Positions 53,619-62,959 of a stretch of 64,000 bases of DNA are shown here, piece by piece. The notes under the pieces are model-generated. The model ran no database searches, was not told the origin of the DNA, and was given only the letters and a program-made list of their open reading frames with translations. Location of the stretch: the NCBI GenBank assembly GCA_903881475.1, contig CAIRTK010000071.1, forward strand, positions 1 to 64,000, given 5' to 3'. The DNA comes from an uncultured Opitutia bacterium (GTDB lineage: Bacteria; Verrucomicrobiota; Verrucomicrobiia; Opitutales; Opitutaceae). Each line of letters opens with the position of its first letter. Within the stretch, counting starts at the first letter, position 1. Made by a program: the position numbers and the translations under genes.

Positions 53619-56351
53619 TCACAGTCCCGCCACGCTCAGGGTCACGATCTGTTTCGGTTTCAGCGCCACGGTCACTGCACCTTTCACCACGGCCAATTCT
53701 CCTCGGGGGTTGCCCTCGAAGTCGGTAGTCTGGACCTGAGCCGGGAGCTTGGCCAACGGACCGGTAAGCTCGAGTGTCGCCGAGATCTTCTTCGCGTGCG
53801 GATTGAACATCCGGACTTCCATGACCGGGCCGACCTGGCGCGCGCTCGTGACCACCGCCGGGCCTTCCAGGCGGAGAAACCCAGTCGTGGCCGGCAGCGA
53901 ACGTTCCGGCCGGTAAATCGCGATATCCGCCGCGCGGAGCTGCACGACGCGCAGACCGGCCGCGATCCGCTGGCCGAGTTCGCACAGCAGCGTGCGATCG
54001 GGCGCACCGGCCAGCGGCTTGATGAAATAGCGGAACGTCATCAGTCCGCGCATCTGGCCGTTGGGCTCGCCGCCGGTGAACACCGTGCGGCGCGTCCCGC
54101 GGAACAGCGTCAGCGCCACCGGCCGCTCCGCCGTGTCGCGCACCGTCGTCTCCAGCAGCGCATCGGCCACCACCGCGAGGCCCGATTTGGCGTCGTGCAC
54201 CGCGGTCCAGCTCTGCTGCGGCACTGTTTCGACATTCAGCTCCCGATACTCGTGGTTGTCCTTTGGCAGCGCGATTGGCCGCTCCACGACATCGAACGCC
54301 GTGTCCGTCAGGAATGTCCCGGTCTTCGCGCCGCTGGGAAACAGCACGCGGACACGGTGATCGTCCGCCGTGTTGTCCACGGTCGTCTTCACTTCCACGA
54401 AATCCTGCCCCGGCCGCAGGCTGACCAGGCTGTCGAGCACGAGGGGAACGAAGGTCTCCGACCGCGCCATGCCGTCGGCCTTGAGCTCCGCGGGCACGCG
54501 CATTTCCGTGCGGATGCGGAAGGTGGCCAGCAGCGGACCGTTGTGGACGAGCGCCACATCGGCCCGGCAGGCGACCGAGGTGAAGATCTGGTCGTTGACC
54601 GCGATGCCGTGATACCAGCCGTCGCCGATGTCGGCCCGCTCCTCGAATGTCAGCAGGCGCGGATAGACCCGCTTCGTGAGCTTGTCGGTGAGGGTGAGCG
54701 TGCCGTTGTCCCCGATCACGACCTCGAGGTGTTCGTTCGCCATCGAGCGGTCGCTGGTCGCGAGCGCCGGTTCGTCGGCATAACGCGTCGGCCGGCCCGG
54801 CGCGACGGCGCGCACGGTAAGCGTCGTATAGCCAAGGGCCGGCACGGCCACGGACAGCGCCACGGCAATGTGATGGCTCATCACGCCCTCCGGAAACCGC
54901 GTCGTCCGGATGCGTTGGCGGATCTGGTTCATCGTCTGCCCCAGCCGCTGGTAGGGAAGCTCGCGGCCGCCGGCGTCATGGATGGTGAAGCCAGGCTTCG
55001 GCTCAAAGCCGAAGAACTCGTTGAAGGTGGGCCACGCCGTGGGAATTTCCAACGTCAGCTCAGTCACACCGGAGAAATCCCGGGCGAGCGGATTGAACAC
55101 GGTGACGCGCAGTTCGTCGTCGCTCAGGTTGCCCGCGACGCTGGCGGCGAGCTGGCTGGTGGCCTCGACCGCCAGTCGGTTGGCGATCAACCGGCACTGG
55201 TCGAAGCGGTACTCCATGTCCTTGTGGATCTGGTCGGGACTGCAGCCGTCGATCGAGTCGTGCGCATGGTTCTGCATCAACCACCGCCACGCGGCTTCGA
55301 GGTAGCCCGGGGCAAAGTCCACGCCGAGCGCGGTGCCCGCGAAGGCGGTGAACGGCTCGGCCCAGTGACAGAGCAGGGTCTGGCACTGGCCGTTCGCCTG
55401 CTTGAGGCGCACGCGGCTCGAGAGCACGCCGGGGATGACCCACTGGTTGCAGTAACCGCACTGATCCTTGGTCGGATGCGCGCGGCCGGCCGCCCGGAGC
55501 TCGCCGTCGAGCACGGTCGTGATGCGGTCCCGCTGCCGGAGCAGCTCCTGCAGGTAGGCGTCGAGGCTCGTGTGCCGGACCGAGTATTTTTTGCTCTTCG
55601 CGAACTCGGCGAACAGGAGCGCATAGCGCCGGGGGTTCCACTCCTGGTGATCGCAAGATTCATGGATTAGGATCGCGTCCACCTCGCTGGCCGCGGCCTC
55701 CTGGTCGAGGAAGGCGCGCACGAGGCGGGCCATTTCCGCCGGGTTGTCCTCGATGGGCGGCCCGTATTCGTGACCGCGGTTCACCTGGTGGGCGAATGTG
55801 CCGTAGCCAACGTTGCCGAACTTGTGCACCGGGATCTCGGTGCCGTCAGCCCCGCGCCAGAGAAAATTGCGGTGCGCGCTGTCATTCACGCCGCGCCACA
55901 GATAAGCCACGGGGACGCCGCTCAGGGCGAAGATCTGCGGCAGCTGGCTCGTGTGGCCAAACATGTCGGGCACGTAGCCGGCATTCGACGGCACGCCGCC
56001 CCAGGCCCGCGCGCTCTGGCGTCCCACGAGCAGGTTGCGGATCAGGGCCTCGCCCGAGACCGTGAATTCGTCGGGCATCGAATACCACGGGCCGATGACC
56101 AGCTGGCCCGCGTGGATCAGCTTTTCCACCTGCGCCCGGCGGTCGGGTCGGATTTCAAGATAGTCGTCGATCAGGATCGACTGTCCGTCGGTCTGGAACG
56201 GCCCTTTCAGCCGTCCGTCCTCCAGGCCGGCGATCACCCGGTCCATCAGCCGCACGAGCGCATAGCGGATCCCCTGGAAGGGCTCGCGCCATTCGCGATC
56301 CCAATGGGTGCTGAGGGTATAGTGGACGGGGCGTTTCCTGGGGGTGCTCAT
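53619..56351 (-). CDS. GH38 alpha-mannosidase
   Basis: The 910-residue glycoside hydrolase cleaves alpha-mannosidic linkages by a zinc-dependent retaining mechanism. The N-terminal catalytic domain shows LSTHWDREWREPF (His16, Asp18 as zinc ligands), VPDMFGHTSQLPQI with the nucleophile Asp129, and WLMQNHAHDSIDGCSPDQIH with further ligands. The beta-rich C-terminal domains follow (PGQDFVEVKTTVDNTADDHR). No signal peptide is seen, so it should act on imported oligosaccharides. It is the last gene of the carbohydrate operon. Confidence 0.94.
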   Translation of the reverse strand: MSTPRKRPVHYTLSTHWDREWREPFQGIRYALVRLMDRVIAGLEDGRLKGPFQTDGQSILIDDYLEIRPDRRAQVEKLIHAGQLVIGPWYSMPDEFTVSGEALIRNLLVGRQSARAWGGVPSNAGYVPDMFGHTSQLPQIFALSGVPVAYLWRGVNDSAHRNFLWRGADGTEIPVHKFGNVGYGTFAHQVNRGHEYGPPIEDNPAEMARLVRAFLDQEAAASEVDAILIHESCDHQEWNPRRYALLFAEFAKSKKYSVRHTSLDAYLQELLRQRDRITTVLDGELRAAGRAHPTKDQCGYCNQWVIPGVLSSRVRLKQANGQCQTLLCHWAEPFTAFAGTALGVDFAPGYLEAAWRWLMQNHAHDSIDGCSPDQIHKDMEYRFDQCRLIANRLAVEATSQLAASVAGNLSDDELRVTVFNPLARDFSGVTELTLEIPTAWPTFNEFFGFEPKPGFTIHDAGGRELPYQRLGQTMNQIRQRIRTTRFPEGVMSHHIAVALSVAVPALGYTTLTVRAVAPGRPTRYADEPALATSDRSMANEHLEVVIGDNGTLTLTDKLTKRVYPRLLTFEERADIGDGWYHGIAVNDQIFTSVACRADVALVHNGPLLATFRIRTEMRVPAELKADGMARSETFVPLVLDSLVSLRPGQDFVEVKTTVDNTADDHRVRVLFPSGAKTGTFLTDTAFDVVERPIALPKDNHEYRELNVETVPQQSWTAVHDAKSGLAVVADALLETTVRDTAERPVALTLFRGTRRTVFTGGEPNGQMRGLMTFRYFIKPLAGAPDRTLLCELGQRIAAGLRVVQLRAADIAIYRPERSLPATTGFLRLEGPAVVTSARQVGPVMEVRMFNPHAKKISATLELTGPLAKLPAQVQTTDFEGNPRGELAVVKGAVTVALKPKQIVTLSVAGL

Positions 56352-56370
56352 GGGTAAAGGAAGGGAAGGT

Positions 56371-56460
56371 TAACCACGAAGGGCACGAAGCGCACGAAGT
56401 TCCAGACAAGGGGTTCGGATCGGATCCGGGCTTCGTGTTCTTCGTGCCCTTCGCGGTAAA
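56371..56460. repeat. Palindromic element, CACGAA-word family (GH38/aldolase gap)
   Basis: TAACCACGAAGGGCACGAAG then CGCACGAAG pairs with CTTCGTGTTCTTCGTGCCCT then TCGCGGTAA, 25 of 29 positions matching. The word CACGAAG recurs about every 9-10 bases in each arm. It lies inside the operon, between two genes on the same strand. Confidence 0.9.
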
Positions 56461-56469
56461 AAATTATTC

Positions 56470-58443
56470 TTAGATCACCCGGTCGTTGCCGCCGTCCACC
56501 GGGACCTGCGCGGCGGTGGTCTTGGCGAAGAGCGGGCCGCACATCTCGGCGGCGAGCTCGGCGACATCGCGGCTGGAGACCTCGGTCTTCAGGACGTTGT
56601 TGGTCTTATACTGCTCAACGGTCAGCCCGTAATGCTCCGCGCGCATGGCAAGGATCTTTGGGGTCCAGATTGCCGTGTCGAAGACCATGTTAGGATGCAG
56701 CGAATTGATCCGGATGCGGTCCTTCCCCCACTCCAGCGCGGCAACGCGCGCCAGCTGGTTGACGGCGGCCTTCGAGGCCGAGTAGGCCGCGGCGCCGGGA
56801 CCCGGCGCGGGCACATTCTTCGAGCCGATCACGACGACGCGGCCGCCGTTGGGCGCCAGCTTCAGCAGCGGGTGCGCCTCGCGCATCAGGAAGAACGTGG
56901 CGTCGAGGTTCACGCCCATCACCTTGCGCCAGAGGTCCGCGCCGGTCTCCGCGATCGGGGCGCCGGCCGGGAAGATGCCCGCGTTCAGGACCAGCATGTC
57001 CAGGCCGCCAAACGCCCGCACCGCCTCCTCCAGCACCGCGCCGATCCCCGTTTCCTGCGTAAGATCGCAGACGAGGCCGCGAAAATCGGGGCGGGTATAC
57101 AGCGTCGTGACTGCCGGATTGATGTCCAGGCCCACGACGGCCGCGCCGCGTTTCAGGAGCGAGTCAACGCACGCCTTGCCGATCCCCGAGGCGGCGCCGG
57201 TCACGAGCGCGACCTCGCCGGCAAACATCGCCGGCTTGCCCGCGTTGCGGAGCTTCGCCTGCTCCAGATCCCAGTATTCGACGTCGAAGATGTCCGCCGC
57301 CGGCAGGGCCTGCCAGCCGCCGAGCACGGTGGCGCGCTGGATGATCTCCAGCGTGTGATGGTAGATGTCGCTGGCGATGGCGGCATCCTTGGCCGTGCGT
57401 CCAGCCGTGCAGAGGCCGAGCTCCGGGTCCAGGATCACCCGCGGGGCCGGATCGAGCATCGTGAGCTTCTGCCCGGACTTCGCGGCGAGCCCCGCAAAAT
57501 AGTCCGTGTAGGCCGCGCGATACGCCTGCAGGTCGCTTCCGACCAGGGGCAGGCGCTTGGTGCGGATCACATGGTCCGGCGTCGCCGGGCCCTGCTGCGA
57601 AATGGCCGCGAGGTCGGAGCGCTGGACGAAAGCGAGCGCCGGCGCATCCGTATGGGTGCTCAGGATGGCGGGTGCGCCCATGGCGGCGGACAACTCGCGC
57701 CGCAGCGTGGCCAGCCGGATGCGCAGGGACGGAGCCGGAGGGACCGGCTTCGTCACCGGCAGCTCCCACGCCCGGTGTTTCGCGAGGTAGTTCTCCGCGA
57801 GCGTGGCCAGCTCGATCATCCGCTCATAGGCGGCCTTGGCGGTGTCGCCGAAGGTGAACAGGCCGTGGTTCATCAGCACGAGGCCGATGGTGCCCGCGTG
57901 GGTGTGCCGCGGGTACAGCTCGGCGCACAGCCGCGCCAGCTTGAAGCCGGGCATGACATAGGGAATCACCACGACGCGGTCGCCGTAGATCTCGCGTACA
58001 CGCTGTTCGCCGCCGGGCGTGTTGGTCACCGCGATCAGGGCGTCGGCATGCGTGTGATCGACAAACTTCCCCGGCAGCAGCGCATGCAGGATCGCCTCGA
58101 CGGATGGCATGGGCGCGGACGGGTTGGTCAGGCAGACCTTCAGTTCCTTCGCCATCTGCAGATCGGAGAGCTGCGGCAAAGCGGCCAGCCGGAGCAGATG
58201 CGGCAGGCGGCAGGGCGAGAAGCCTGCGGCCTCGATCGTCTCGAGGTCCCAGCCGCTGCCCTTGACGTAAAGGATGTCCTCCGGCTCGCCGAAGATATTC
58301 GGCTCGCGCATCTTCACCGACGTGTTGCCGCCGCCGTGCAGGACGAGCGACGGATCGCGGCCCAGCAGGCGGGAGCTGTACACCCGCTGTGCGAGATCGC
58401 CGGCGTAGGCGGCGGCTTCCTGGTCATTCCAGAGGCTTTTCAT
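56470..58443 (-). CDS. Bifunctional class II aldolase/short-chain dehydrogenase
   Basis: The 657-residue fusion resembles rhamnulose-1-phosphate aldolase/lactaldehyde dehydrogenase (YuxG/RhaEW-like) proteins. The aldolase part (1 to about 370) has LVLHGGGNTSVKMRE, ILYVKGSGWDLETIEA and the zinc motif DHTHADALIAVTNT, with LVLMNHGLFTFGDT. The SDR part (about 410-657) has VTGAASGIGKACVDSL, LVLNAGIFPAG, YSASKAAVNQLARVAALEWG and a C-terminal PVDGGND. It should split a ketose 1-phosphate and oxidise an aldehyde or alcohol; the exact sugar is not determined. No kinase gene is adjacent. Confidence 0.92.
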   Translation of the reverse strand: MKSLWNDQEAAAYAGDLAQRVYSSRLLGRDPSLVLHGGGNTSVKMREPNIFGEPEDILYVKGSGWDLETIEAAGFSPCRLPHLLRLAALPQLSDLQMAKELKVCLTNPSAPMPSVEAILHALLPGKFVDHTHADALIAVTNTPGGEQRVREIYGDRVVVIPYVMPGFKLARLCAELYPRHTHAGTIGLVLMNHGLFTFGDTAKAAYERMIELATLAENYLAKHRAWELPVTKPVPPAPSLRIRLATLRRELSAAMGAPAILSTHTDAPALAFVQRSDLAAISQQGPATPDHVIRTKRLPLVGSDLQAYRAAYTDYFAGLAAKSGQKLTMLDPAPRVILDPELGLCTAGRTAKDAAIASDIYHHTLEIIQRATVLGGWQALPAADIFDVEYWDLEQAKLRNAGKPAMFAGEVALVTGAASGIGKACVDSLLKRGAAVVGLDINPAVTTLYTRPDFRGLVCDLTQETGIGAVLEEAVRAFGGLDMLVLNAGIFPAGAPIAETGADLWRKVMGVNLDATFFLMREAHPLLKLAPNGGRVVVIGSKNVPAPGPGAAAYSASKAAVNQLARVAALEWGKDRIRINSLHPNMVFDTAIWTPKILAMRAEHYGLTVEQYKTNNVLKTEVSSRDVAELAAEMCGPLFAKTTAAQVPVDGGNDRVI

Positions 58444-58452
58444 GGGTGGGGA

Positions 58453-58560
58453 TTAAGCGCAAAGACGCGAGGGAGCGAAGGCCGATCGGAAGAAAACCAG
58501 CCAGTAGGCAAAATTCCGGACTTTGCTCAGGCCTTCGCGACTTGGCGTCTTCGCGATTAA
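58453..58560. repeat. Palindromic element, GCGAAG-word family (aldolase/isomerase gap)
   Basis: TTAAGCGCAAAGACGCGAGG then GAGCGAAGGCC pairs imperfectly with GGCCTTCGCGACTTGGCGTC then TTCGCGATTAA. It is closely related in design to the arms at 24648-24860. Confidence 0.8.
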
Positions 58561-58604
58561 TTCTCCAGCCTCGTTACCTCGGCTGCTACTAGCTCTGCAT
58601 TGTT

Positions 58605-59159
58605 TCACTTTTGGGCCTCCACGACCTTGGTCGCGCGGCCGATGGCGGGGTCGGTGAAGATGTCGTTCTCGTCGGTGCTGCGCGTGGAGAATTCGGACAC
58701 GACGGCACCCTCGTCACCGGCCTGGAACCAGTGCTTGGTGTCGGGGGAAATGGTGTACTGGTCGCCGGGCTGGAGGACGACCTCGTGCCAGATCGTGTAG
58801 GTCGACTCACGGCCGACGGGCGGGCGGCAGCGGGGCGACGGCGTGGGCTGGCCCTCGACATAGAGGTAAACCGTGCCCCAGCGGCAGCGGAACGTCTCCT
58901 CCTTGCCGGGCTGGCCGCCGACCGACGGGTGCCGGTGTTCCGGGCAGGTCTGCCGCGGCCACATCGCCAGTTCCTTCGCGCAGCAACGCTGCGTGTTGAC
59001 GTAGACGAGCACGCCGAGCCCGGTGCGGGTGAACTCGCTGAGACCGAAGTCGGCCACCTCGATCCGCTCGTGCTCGGCGGGGGTGATGACGAGGCTGGCC
59101 TTCTGGAAGAACGCGGCCGCCTCGTCCTGCCGCTGCTTGAATTCTGCTTTCGTGATCAT
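58605..59159 (-). CDS. D-lyxose ketol-isomerase-type cupin
   Basis: This 184-residue cupin of the YdaE/D-lyxose isomerase family interconverts D-lyxose and D-xylulose, and often D-mannose and D-fructose. The metal site is visible in CPEHRHPSVGGQPGKEETFR (two His and Glu) and WHEVVLQPGDQYTISPDTKH with WFQAGDEGAVVSEFST. Next to an alpha-mannosidase, mannose to fructose is a plausible reaction; that is inference from context. Confidence 0.88.
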   Translation of the reverse strand: MITKAEFKQRQDEAAAFFQKASLVITPAEHERIEVADFGLSEFTRTGLGVLVYVNTQRCCAKELAMWPRQTCPEHRHPSVGGQPGKEETFRCRWGTVYLYVEGQPTPSPRCRPPVGRESTYTIWHEVVLQPGDQYTISPDTKHWFQAGDEGAVVSEFSTRSTDENDIFTDPAIGRATKVVEAQK

Positions 59160-59186
59160 GGGGTTTGGGTGGGGTTGCTTGCCTGA

Positions 59187-59242
59187 GGTAGGGCGGATTA
59201 TCCCTAATCCGCCGCGGCGCGTCAGGGATAACGCGCCCTACC
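59187..59242. repeat. GGTAGGGCG-family palindrome, copy 3
   Basis: The ends GGTAGGGCG and CGCCCTACC are complementary. Inside, GGATTA-TCCC-TAATCC forms its own hairpin, and GCGTCAGGGATAACGC a weaker one. The outer arms match 6777 and 31459. Confidence 0.85.
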
Positions 59243-59247
59243 TTGAT

Positions 59248-60012
59248 TCATTTCCAGTCTTCGCAGCCGCGAAAGGCCATCTGGGTGTCGCCTCCGACGT
59301 AGCGGGGAAAGGGCTTGTAGTCATTGATGCCAGGAACGGCCTGGCCGCGCAGCAGAAAATCGCAGCCCCAGGGCTGGGTGATGCGCGTGGTGGTGGGAAT
59401 GTAGCGGATGGTGAGGCCGCAGCGGCGCTTCGGCGAGGTGTTCGCGTTGGAACCATGGATCACGTTGGGGTGATGCACGGAAAGGTCGCCGGCCTTGAGG
59501 ATGACGTCCACCGCCTTCGACTCGTCGACGAAGGAGGCGTCGATCTCCGAGTTGAGCACGTTGGTGACATCCTTCCGCTCCTTGAGCTGCTGGAGCTTCA
59601 GATGCTGCGTGCCGGGGATGACGCGCATGCAGCCGTTTTCGGGCGTGGAGTCGTCCACGGCCAGCCACACGGTCACGACCTCCATCGGATCGAGCGGCCA
59701 GTAGCTCCCGTCCTGGTGCCAGAGCACGGGCAGGCCGTTGCCGGCGGGCTTGCAGAGGTAGTGCGAGGCGAAAAGCGCGATGTTGGGACCGATGAATTCC
59801 TGCGCGACATCGAGCAGGCGGTTGTCGCCGACGAGCCGCACCCAGAACGGATCATTCGGGATGAGGTCCTGCCACAGTTGCTCGGGCCGGCGCCCGGGAT
59901 TCTTCCGCATGAGCCATTCGACATGGTCGCTGGCCTCCTTGATGAGCGCGGAATCAAGGACGTTGCGGGCGATGACGTAGCCATCGCGGTTGTAGTGATC
60001 GATCAGTTTCAT
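59248..60012 (-). CDS. PhyH-family Fe(II)/2-oxoglutarate dioxygenase 1
   Basis: The 254-residue phytanoyl-CoA dioxygenase-like protein has the iron facial triad in LWHQDGSYWPLDP (His-x-Asp) and in VHHPNVIHGSNANTS (distal His). RRCGLTIRYIPTTT follows with the Arg that binds 2-oxoglutarate. Family members hydroxylate or demethylate many small molecules, so the substrate must be read from context. It lies 111 bases after the E1-beta gene, across a perfect 12-bp inverted repeat. Confidence 0.9.
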   Translation of the reverse strand: MKLIDHYNRDGYVIARNVLDSALIKEASDHVEWLMRKNPGRRPEQLWQDLIPNDPFWVRLVGDNRLLDVAQEFIGPNIALFASHYLCKPAGNGLPVLWHQDGSYWPLDPMEVVTVWLAVDDSTPENGCMRVIPGTQHLKLQQLKERKDVTNVLNSEIDASFVDESKAVDVILKAGDLSVHHPNVIHGSNANTSPKRRCGLTIRYIPTTTRITQPWGCDFLLRGQAVPGINDYKPFPRYVGGDTQMAFRGCEDWK

Positions 60013-60032
60013 GGGGTGAGGTGGAGTAATGG

Positions 60033-60120
60033 GGAACTCAGGAAATCAGGAGAGGAACCTGAGTATTTTGAGAACCATCGAGGCGGTTTTAGAAGGCTTG
60101 TTCCAGAGTTCCTGAGTTCC
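60033..60120. repeat. 12-bp perfect inverted repeat (E1-beta/PhyH gap)
   Basis: GGAACTCAGGAA (60033-60044) and TTCCTGAGTTCC (60109-60120) are exact complements 64 bases apart, with a partial extra copy AGGAACCTGAG between them. Confidence 0.7.
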
Positions 60121-60123
60121 AGA

Positions 60124-61140
60124 TTAAGTCTGGGCCAGACGCCGCGCGGCTTCGACGATGCGGGAGACGTCGGGGCGGTAGGCGTTTTCGAGGATCGGGG
60201 TGAAGGGCACGGGCACGTCGGGCGAGGCCACGCGCACCACGGGAGCCATGAGGCTGTCGGCGCAATGCTCCATGATGCCGGCGGCGATTTCCGCGCTGAC
60301 CCCGCCGGTCTTCGGTCCCTCCTCGACGATGACCACGCGGCCGGTCTTGCGGAGGGAGGCGCCGATCGTGGCGTAGTCGATGGGCGACAGGCTGCGGACG
60401 TCGATCACCTCGGCCTCGATGCCCTCGGCGGCGAGGATCGTGGCGGCGGCCATCGCGTAGTGGGTCATCAGCAGCCAGCCGAGGATCGTGACGTGTTGCC
60501 CCTCGCGGCGCACGGCGGCCTGGTCGAGCGGCACGGTGTAATCCGCGTCGGGAATCTCGCTGGTGGCGTCGACGGCGCCTGGTTCGGCGCGCGCACCCTT
60601 GGAGCCGTAGAGCAGCTTGTGCTCGAAGATCATCACGGGGTTGTCGTCGCGCACCGCGGCCTTGAGGATGCCCTTGGCATCGTAGGCGTTCGACACCGCC
60701 ACGACCTTCAGGCCGGGCACACCGGTGAAGTAGCGCTCCATGCTCTGGGCGTGCTGCGAGCCGCGGCCGGTCGCGCCGATGGGCGCGCGCATGACCATGG
60801 GGACCTTGACGGTGCCGCCCGACATGTAGCGCATCTTCGCCGCGTTGTTGATCAGCTGGTCGCTGGCGAGGAAGAGGAAGTCGCCGTACTGCATGTCGGC
60901 GATCGGCCGCATCCCCATCATGGCCGCGCCCACCGCCATGCCGGTGAAGCCGAGCTCGGCGATCGGCGTGTCGATGATCCGGCCGGGGAATTTCTCCGCG
61001 AGCCCGAGCGTGACGGTGAAGGCGCCGCCCCACCCGCCCGGCACGCCGATGTCCTCGCCGATGCAAAACACCGCGGGGTCGCGGGTCATTTCCTCCGCGA
61101 TGCCGTCGCGGAGCGCCTCTGCTATGCCTTGTCGTTTCAT
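60124..61140 (-). CDS. 2-oxoacid (pyruvate/acetoin-type) dehydrogenase E1 beta subunit
   Basis: This 338-residue transketolase-like subunit pairs with E1-alpha to decarboxylate a 2-oxoacid or cleave acetoin with thiamine diphosphate. Seen are AVFCIGEDIGVPGGWGGAFT, DTPIAELGFTGMAVGAAMMG, MQYGDFLFLASDQLINNAAK and VIDVRSLSPIDYATIGASLR. No E2 or E3 gene is in the window. The gene lies 13 bases after a PhyH dioxygenase gene rather than next to E1-alpha. Confidence 0.94.
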   Translation of the reverse strand: MKRQGIAEALRDGIAEEMTRDPAVFCIGEDIGVPGGWGGAFTVTLGLAEKFPGRIIDTPIAELGFTGMAVGAAMMGMRPIADMQYGDFLFLASDQLINNAAKMRYMSGGTVKVPMVMRAPIGATGRGSQHAQSMERYFTGVPGLKVVAVSNAYDAKGILKAAVRDDNPVMIFEHKLLYGSKGARAEPGAVDATSEIPDADYTVPLDQAAVRREGQHVTILGWLLMTHYAMAAATILAAEGIEAEVIDVRSLSPIDYATIGASLRKTGRVVIVEEGPKTGGVSAEIAAGIMEHCADSLMAPVVRVASPDVPVPFTPILENAYRPDVSRIVEAARRLAQT

Positions 61141-61153
61141 AAATTCAAAAGGT

Positions 61154-61978
61154 TCAGGTTTCGCGGAAAGCCACCGGGCTGCCCTGCGGGTCGTTGAAGT
61201 CGTTCAGGTAGCCGGCGTCCTGCCATTTTACGCCATCGCGCAGCCCGGACTTCTCCGTCCGCAGGTGGATCGCGAAGCTCACGCGCGGACCCGGGCCGAG
61301 GTTGGGGCCGCTGCCGTGGACCGTGAGGCGGTGATGGAAGCTCACGCCGCCGGGCGGGAGCACTGCGGCGACCTCCTCCCACGCGCCGCCGCCGCTCTTG
61401 TCCCGGATCCGCTGTTTGAGCGCATCGAGGTGGTCGCTGAAAAAATCGCCCGCCTTGAGCAGGCCCCAGTGGTTCGAGCCGCGCACAAAGCGCATCGGGC
61501 CGGAATCGGCCGTGACATCGCTGATCGCGACCCACGCCGTGAAAATGTCGCCTTGCAACGCGCCATCCCAGTATTCCTGGTCCTGGTGCCAGCCGACATT
61601 CACGCCGCCCTGGCCGCCGGGCGGCTTGATCAGGAGCTGGGTCGCGAACACCTGGACGAGCTTGGCGCCGGTCAGCGCTGCGGCCCAGCGCCCAAGGGCG
61701 GGATGGCTCACCAGCTCGTGGATGGTCCGGTCCGAGCGGTGGGCATTGTCGATTTTCACCAGCGACTTTGGCGCTTCCTTCGAAGCCTTGGGTGCACCGG
61801 CCGGCGGAATCCCGGTCTCGTACTCGCCGGCGTAAACCGCGTCGATCCGCTGCCGCACGCGCCCGAGCAGCTCGGTGGGGATGAGCCGCGGGGCGATGAA
61901 AAAGCCGTCCCGGGAAAACTGGGCCGCGGCCGCGGTCTTCATGGTCTCGGTCAGGAAGGGGCTGGTGGAGGCGCTCAT
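61154..61978 (-). CDS. PhyH-family Fe(II)/2-oxoglutarate dioxygenase 2
   Basis: The 274-residue PhyH protein has the iron motif GWHQDQEYWDGALQGD, the distal His in LTVHGSGPNLGPGPRVSFAI and the following Arg. It differs clearly from the dioxygenase encoded at 59248 (longer N-terminus, different core), so the two probably act on different substrates. It is inserted between E1-alpha (four-base gap) and E1-beta (13-base gap), which ties its expression to theirs. Confidence 0.9.
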   Translation of the reverse strand: MSASTSPFLTETMKTAAAAQFSRDGFFIAPRLIPTELLGRVRQRIDAVYAGEYETGIPPAGAPKASKEAPKSLVKIDNAHRSDRTIHELVSHPALGRWAAALTGAKLVQVFATQLLIKPPGGQGGVNVGWHQDQEYWDGALQGDIFTAWVAISDVTADSGPMRFVRGSNHWGLLKAGDFFSDHLDALKQRIRDKSGGGAWEEVAAVLPPGGVSFHHRLTVHGSGPNLGPGPRVSFAIHLRTEKSGLRDGVKWQDAGYLNDFNDPQGSPVAFRET

Positions 61979-61982
61979 GGGG

Positions 61983-62942
61983 TCAGGCGAAAACGTCGGT
62001 GGTCAGGTCTGCGAGCGTGGGTTGCGGGGCGCGCTTGGCGTTTTCGACGCCGGCGGTGATCTGCCGGTCAACGTCCGCCTTGATGGCGTCCAGGTCGGCC
62101 TGGCTGACATCCCCTCGATCGAGCAGCTGCACGGCAAAGCGCTCGATCGGATCGCGCGCAAACCATGCCTCACGCTCGTCCTTCGCCTGGTAATGGCAGG
62201 CGTCGCGCCGCGAATGTCCGGTGCGCCGGTAGGTCAGCAGCTCGAGCAGCACGGGACCCTTCCCCGCCCGGCACTCCTCCGCCGCACGCTGGGCGGCGGC
62301 GTAGACCGCAAGCACGTCGTTGCCGTCAACCGTCTCGCCGCGGAAGCCGTACGAGGCGGCCCGGTCCGAGACGCGCGGGTTCTTCATGACCTTGTCGATG
62401 CGGGTCGAGGCGCCGTAGAGGTTGTTCTCGCAGACGAGGATGACGGGCAGGTCCCAGATCGCCGCCATGTTCACCCCCTCGTGGAATGCGCCCTCGGCCA
62501 CGGCGCCGTCGCCGAAGAAGCACGCGACGACCTGCGGGCGGCGCTGCAACTTGAACGCCAGCGCCATGCCCGCCGCCAGCGGGATGCCGCCAGCAACGAT
62601 GGCGATGCCGGGGACCATGCCCTTGTCCATGTTGCCCATGTGCATCGAGCCGCCCTTGCCCTTGCAGCAGCCGGTGGTGGCGCCGAACAGCTCGTCCAAC
62701 ATCTCCTGCACGGATAGCCCCTTCGCGAGGGCGTGGCCGTGGCCACGGAACGTCGAGGTGATGAAGTCGTCGGGCCGCAGGGCCGCGCACACTCCGACCG
62801 CCGTGGCCTCCTGCCCCTGGCACTGGTGGATCGTGCCGGGCATCGTGCCCTCGAGAAAGAGGAACTTCACGCGCTCCTCGAATTCGCGGATGAGCACCAG
62901 CTGTTCGTAGAGTTTCAGGTGGAAGGCACGGTCGGTTTTCAT
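61983..62942 (-). CDS. 2-oxoacid (pyruvate/acetoin-type) dehydrogenase E1 alpha subunit
   Basis: The 319-residue thiamine-diphosphate subunit has FLFLEGTMPGTIHQCQGQEA, STFRGHGHALAKGLSVQEML, GKGGSMHMGNMDKGMVPG and the cofactor motif GDGAVAEGAFHEGVNMAAIW with CENN. YRRTGHSRRDACHYQ near the C-terminus is typical of acetoin or pyruvate E1-alpha. It comes 17 bases after the partial gene at the right edge and four bases before a PhyH gene. Confidence 0.94.
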   Translation of the reverse strand: MKTDRAFHLKLYEQLVLIREFEERVKFLFLEGTMPGTIHQCQGQEATAVGVCAALRPDDFITSTFRGHGHALAKGLSVQEMLDELFGATTGCCKGKGGSMHMGNMDKGMVPGIAIVAGGIPLAAGMALAFKLQRRPQVVACFFGDGAVAEGAFHEGVNMAAIWDLPVILVCENNLYGASTRIDKVMKNPRVSDRAASYGFRGETVDGNDVLAVYAAAQRAAEECRAGKGPVLLELLTYRRTGHSRRDACHYQAKDEREAWFARDPIERFAVQLLDRGDVSQADLDAIKADVDRQITAGVENAKRAPQPTLADLTTDVFA

Positions 62943-62959
62943 GGGTGTCGGGAAGTTGA

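Noticed and set aside
59023-61197. A 724-residue plus-strand frame across the PhyH/E1-beta region
   Set aside because: It lies opposite clear dioxygenase and E1 genes and contains no recognisable motif.
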